A stretch of 64,000 nucleotides of DNA, from positions 733,715 to 797,714 of the forward strand of contig CAVWSB010000010.1 in the NCBI GenBank assembly GCA_963757565.1, in the 5' to 3' direction. The notes under the pieces were generated by a model. It was not told where the DNA came from, made no database searches, and was given only the letters and a program-made list of their open reading frames with translations. Shown in pieces: positions 62,139-64,000 of the stretch (position 1 is its first letter; every line of letters starts with the position of its first letter). This DNA comes from PALSA-894 sp963757565. GTDB lineage: Bacteria > Pseudomonadota > Alphaproteobacteria > Rhizobiales > Xanthobacteraceae. Position numbers and translations under genes: made by a program.

Positions 62139-62833
62139 GCCTGCTCCTCGGCCCGCTGCTGCTGGCGGCCGCGGTCGCGCCGCCCGCCGCGCCCGCTCCC
62201 GCGTCGGCGTCCGCGGCCCCGCGCCCGCCGATCGTCCAGAGCCGATCCCGTTCGGCGCGGCGCCGGCACGAGATGGCGGCCTACTCCGAGCGGCACTACG
62301 GCAGCGCGCCTGCGCGGCTGCGCCACCCGCACGTGATCGTCGAGCACTACACGGCGAACGACTCCTTCGTCGGCGACGTGGAACACGTTCGCGCCGACGT
62401 GCCCGACGCGGAGCTGCACGAGCTGCCCGGCACATGCGCGCACTTCGTCGATCGACAGCGAGGGGACGATCTACCAGCTCGTCCCGCTGCGCTGGCGCTG
62501 CCGGCACACGGTCGGGCTCAACTGGACGGCGATCGGGATCGAGCACGTCGGGCACGAGCGACGCGGCGATCGTGCGAGCGCCGCGCGTGCTGCGCGCCTC
62601 GCTGCGGCTCACGCGCTGGCTGCGCTGCACGCGACGGCATCCGCTCCGCGACGTGATCGGCCACGGCGAGAGCCTCTCGTCGCCCGTACCACCGCGAGCG
62701 CGTCCGCCCTGGCGCGCGCCAGACGCACGGGGACATGACGCACGCGGCCATGCACGCTACCGCGCCGAAGCTCGCCGAGCATGCGGTGCTGGCGAGGCGC
62801 GTCACTCGGTCGAGCTTCGGCCGTAGCCCTTAG
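62135..62833 (+). CDS. Exported N-acetylmuramoyl-L-alanine amidase, Amidase_2 family (frameshifted)
   Basis: Peptidoglycan or anhydromuropeptide amidase. Signal peptide LLLGPLLLAAAVAPPAAPA, then RHPHVIVEHYTANDSFVG (first zinc His), GTCAHFVIDSEGTIYQLVP-type segment, HTVGLNWTAIGIEHVG (second His region) and RDVIGHGES. Breaks near 62,245, 62,380, 62,455, 62,475, 62,560, 62,630, 62,685, 62,720 and 62,757. Ends at TAG 62,831 in the repaired frame or 62,824 in another. ATG overlaps the HD-GYP stop (ATGA). Confidence 0.82.
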
Positions 62834-62844
62834 CACGCCTGCCC

Positions 62845-63115
62845 GTGAGGATCTCGGTGCGCCTGTTCGCCGGGCTGCGCGAGCGGGCGGGGCCGAGCGC
62901 GGTGGAGGTCGAGCTGCCGGAGGGCGCCTCGCGGCCGCCGACTGCTCGCCGCGATGGCGGGGACGCCGGTCGGGGCGCTCGTCGCCCGGGCAGTGCGTCG
63001 TGGCCTCAACCGCGAGTACGCGGGCGCCGACGGGCGCCGTCGCGCCGGCGACGAGGTAGCGCTCGTCCCGCCGGTCTCGGGCGGCGACCACGGCGAGTGC
63101 GCCGCGTGGCGGTGA
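62845..63115 (+). CDS. moaD: Molybdopterin synthase sulfur carrier subunit MoaD (frameshifted)
   Basis: Ubiquitin-fold sulfur carrier. VRISVRLFAGLRERAGPSAV and VEVELPEGAS at the start; after breaks (near 62,930 and 62,985-63,040) the end reads DEVALVPPVSGG. The terminal Gly-Gly should carry the thiocarboxylate, but the frame runs on for nine more residues (DHGECAAWR) before the TGA at 63,113; a base error hiding a stop is likely. GTG start at 62845; overlaps moaE by 19 bases. Confidence 0.85.
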
Positions 63116-63569
63116 CGGGCGAGCCGCTCGACCTCGCCGCGCTCGCCGCGGCGGTGCGCGACCCGCGCGCCGGCGCCGTCGTGTGCTTCGAGGGCGTGAC
63201 GCGCGAGGTCCCGCAGCTCGAGTACGAGGCCTACGCCGAGATGGCCGAGGAGCGCCTGCACGCCATCGCGGCCGAGGAGGCCGAGCGCCACGGGCTGTGC
63301 GCGGTGGGGTCGAGCACCGCACCGGGACGGTCGCCGCTGGGCGAGCCGAGCGTCATCGTGGCCGCCTCGGCGCCCCACCGCGGCGAGGCCTTCGCGGGGG
63401 CGAGGGCGGTGATCGATCGCGTCAAGGCCGAGGCGCCGATCTGGAAGGTCGAGAGACCGAGGCCGGCGCGCGACGAGTCGAGGGACCCTGCCGCCATTCC
63501 GGCCCGCGAAGCGAAAAGCGGTCCGATTCTCGATCGGGTATGGTGTATAATGGGCGTCGACCCAAGTAA
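63097..63569 (+). CDS. moaE: Molybdopterin synthase catalytic subunit MoaE (frameshifted)
   Basis: Transfers MoaD sulfur to precursor Z to form molybdopterin. VAVTGEPLDLAALAAAVRDP, GAVVCFEGVTREVPQLEYEAY, EEAERHGLCAVAVEHRTG-type region (broken near 63,310), SVIVAASAPHRGEAFAGA and KAEAPIWKVE with the active-site lysine. The frame then runs to TAA 63,567 through a basic tail. GTG start at 63097. Breaks near 63,305, 63,340 and 63,455. Confidence 0.9.
63546..63551 (+). promoter_or_regulatory. Candidate -10 box of the sulfate-binding protein gene
   Basis: TATAAT (63,546-63,551) in a local A/T-rich stretch within the 3' end of moaE, 46 bases before the next ATG; no good -35 at 17 bases. A short inverted repeat AACC-N5-GGTT lies at about 63,568-63,580, between the box and the start, and could be an operator. 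Confidence 0.4.
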
Positions 63570-63596
63570 CCCGACCGGTTGATGGAGAACCAGCGC

Positions 63597-64000
63597 ATGC
63601 CACGACGCTCCCTATGGCTGCGCTGCTCGCGGCGCTGCTCCGGCCGCCGCCTCGCCGGCTGCGGCGGCCCGGCAACGGTCCGGGAGCGCCGCTCGGGCGA
63701 GCAAGCGCCAAGATCAGCCTCGTGGCGTACTCGACGCCGCAGGAGGCCTACCAGGCGCTGATCCCGGCCTTCCAGAAGACGGCGGCCGGCAAGGGCGCCG
63801 CTTCACCCAGTCCTACGGCCCGTCGGGCGATCAGTCGCGCGCCGTGGCCGCCGGCCTGCCGGCCGACGTCGTGGCGCTCTCGCTCGCTCCCGACGTCGAC
63901 AAGCTGGTCGACCCCGGCCTCGTGAGCTCCGACTGGGCGCCACCCCGACGCACGGGTTCGTCACCGACTCGGTCGTGGTCCTGACGGTGCGCAAGGGCAA
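63597..64000 (+). CDS. Sulfate-binding protein of ABC importer, 3' end beyond window (frameshifted)
   Basis: Periplasmic-type sulfate/thiosulfate-binding protein (Sbp/CysP class). Lipoprotein-like N-terminus (LLAALL, LAGCGG over two frames), then KISLVAYSTPQEAYQALIPA, QSYGPSGDQSRAVAAGLPAD with the sulfate-binding SGxQ region, VVALSLAPDVDKLVDPGLV and DSVVVLTVRKGN at the window end. Breaks near 63,620, 63,660, 63,800 and 63,945. An ATG at 63582 is an alternative start. The permease genes should follow outside the window. Confidence 0.85.

Overview
The window joins pieces of two unrelated bacterial genomes. Bases 1 to about 19,066 look like a Hyphomicrobiales (Bradyrhizobium/Rhodopseudomonas-like) alphaproteobacterium: the gene sets gshB-yraN-rsmI-penicillin-binding-protein activator, hemW-rdgB-rph and hrcA-grpE, plus dnaK behind an alphaproteobacterial heat-shock sigma-factor promoter. 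At about 19,066 dnaK stops in mid-gene and the sequence becomes much more GC-rich and actinobacterial in gene content (Thermoleophilia/Solirubrobacterales-like: miaA-dapF-dapD-dapC-dapE-hflX-dut, MurT/GatD, form II CO-dehydrogenase-like genes). The first actinobacterial gene (FIST domain) is also cut at that point, so this is most simply a chimeric contig.

Alphaproteobacterial part: gshB (cut by the window start); a decayed chemotaxis-receptor gene; yraN-rsmI with overlapping stop and start; a lipoprotein activator of peptidoglycan synthases; a Tat-exported hydrolase with a cysteine nucleophile; hemW-rdgB-rph; a small conserved-looking gene; hrcA and grpE; an exported protein; a VOC protein; an AlkB-type dioxygenase; a methyltransferase; an FAD oxidoreductase; a GT-C-like membrane protein; and dnaK.

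Actinobacterial part, first half (19-36 kb): tRNA modification (miaA), the succinylase route to diaminopimelate/lysine (dapF, dapD, dapC, dapE), GTPase HflX, dUTPase, an unusual membrane M28 peptidase, an orphan quaternary-amine binding lipoprotein, then a tightly coupled minus-strand run HAD phosphatase - lipid kinase - murT - methyltransferase - gatD acting on lipid II, followed by a cyclophilin lipoprotein, small membrane proteins and an enolase-superfamily enzyme. At 36-41 kb lies an archaeal-like envelope glycosylation group: DUF2298, Agl23-like and a UPF0104 flippase-like protein.

Second half (41-64 kb): VOC and SpoIID/LytB proteins, a homing-endonuclease-repeat coiled-coil protein beside a short CATGA repeat cluster, a P450, an acetyltransferase, then a molybdenum hydroxylase operon (CoxS-, CoxL-, CoxM-like, MoxR ATPase, VWA protein, MobA/MocA-like nucleotidyltransferase, CoxG-like). 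Molybdenum cofactor genes moaC-moaA-moeA and moaD-moaE follow, with a cyclic-di-GMP module (PAS-GAF-GGDEF-EAL plus HD-GYP) and an amidase between them. The window ends inside a sulfate-binding protein gene.

Many genes after about 14 kb carry one-base insertions and fewer deletions that break otherwise well conserved proteins. They are annotated as single genes with frameshifts, most likely sequencing error. No rRNA, complete tRNA, CRISPR array, insertion sequence or prophage gene was recognised.
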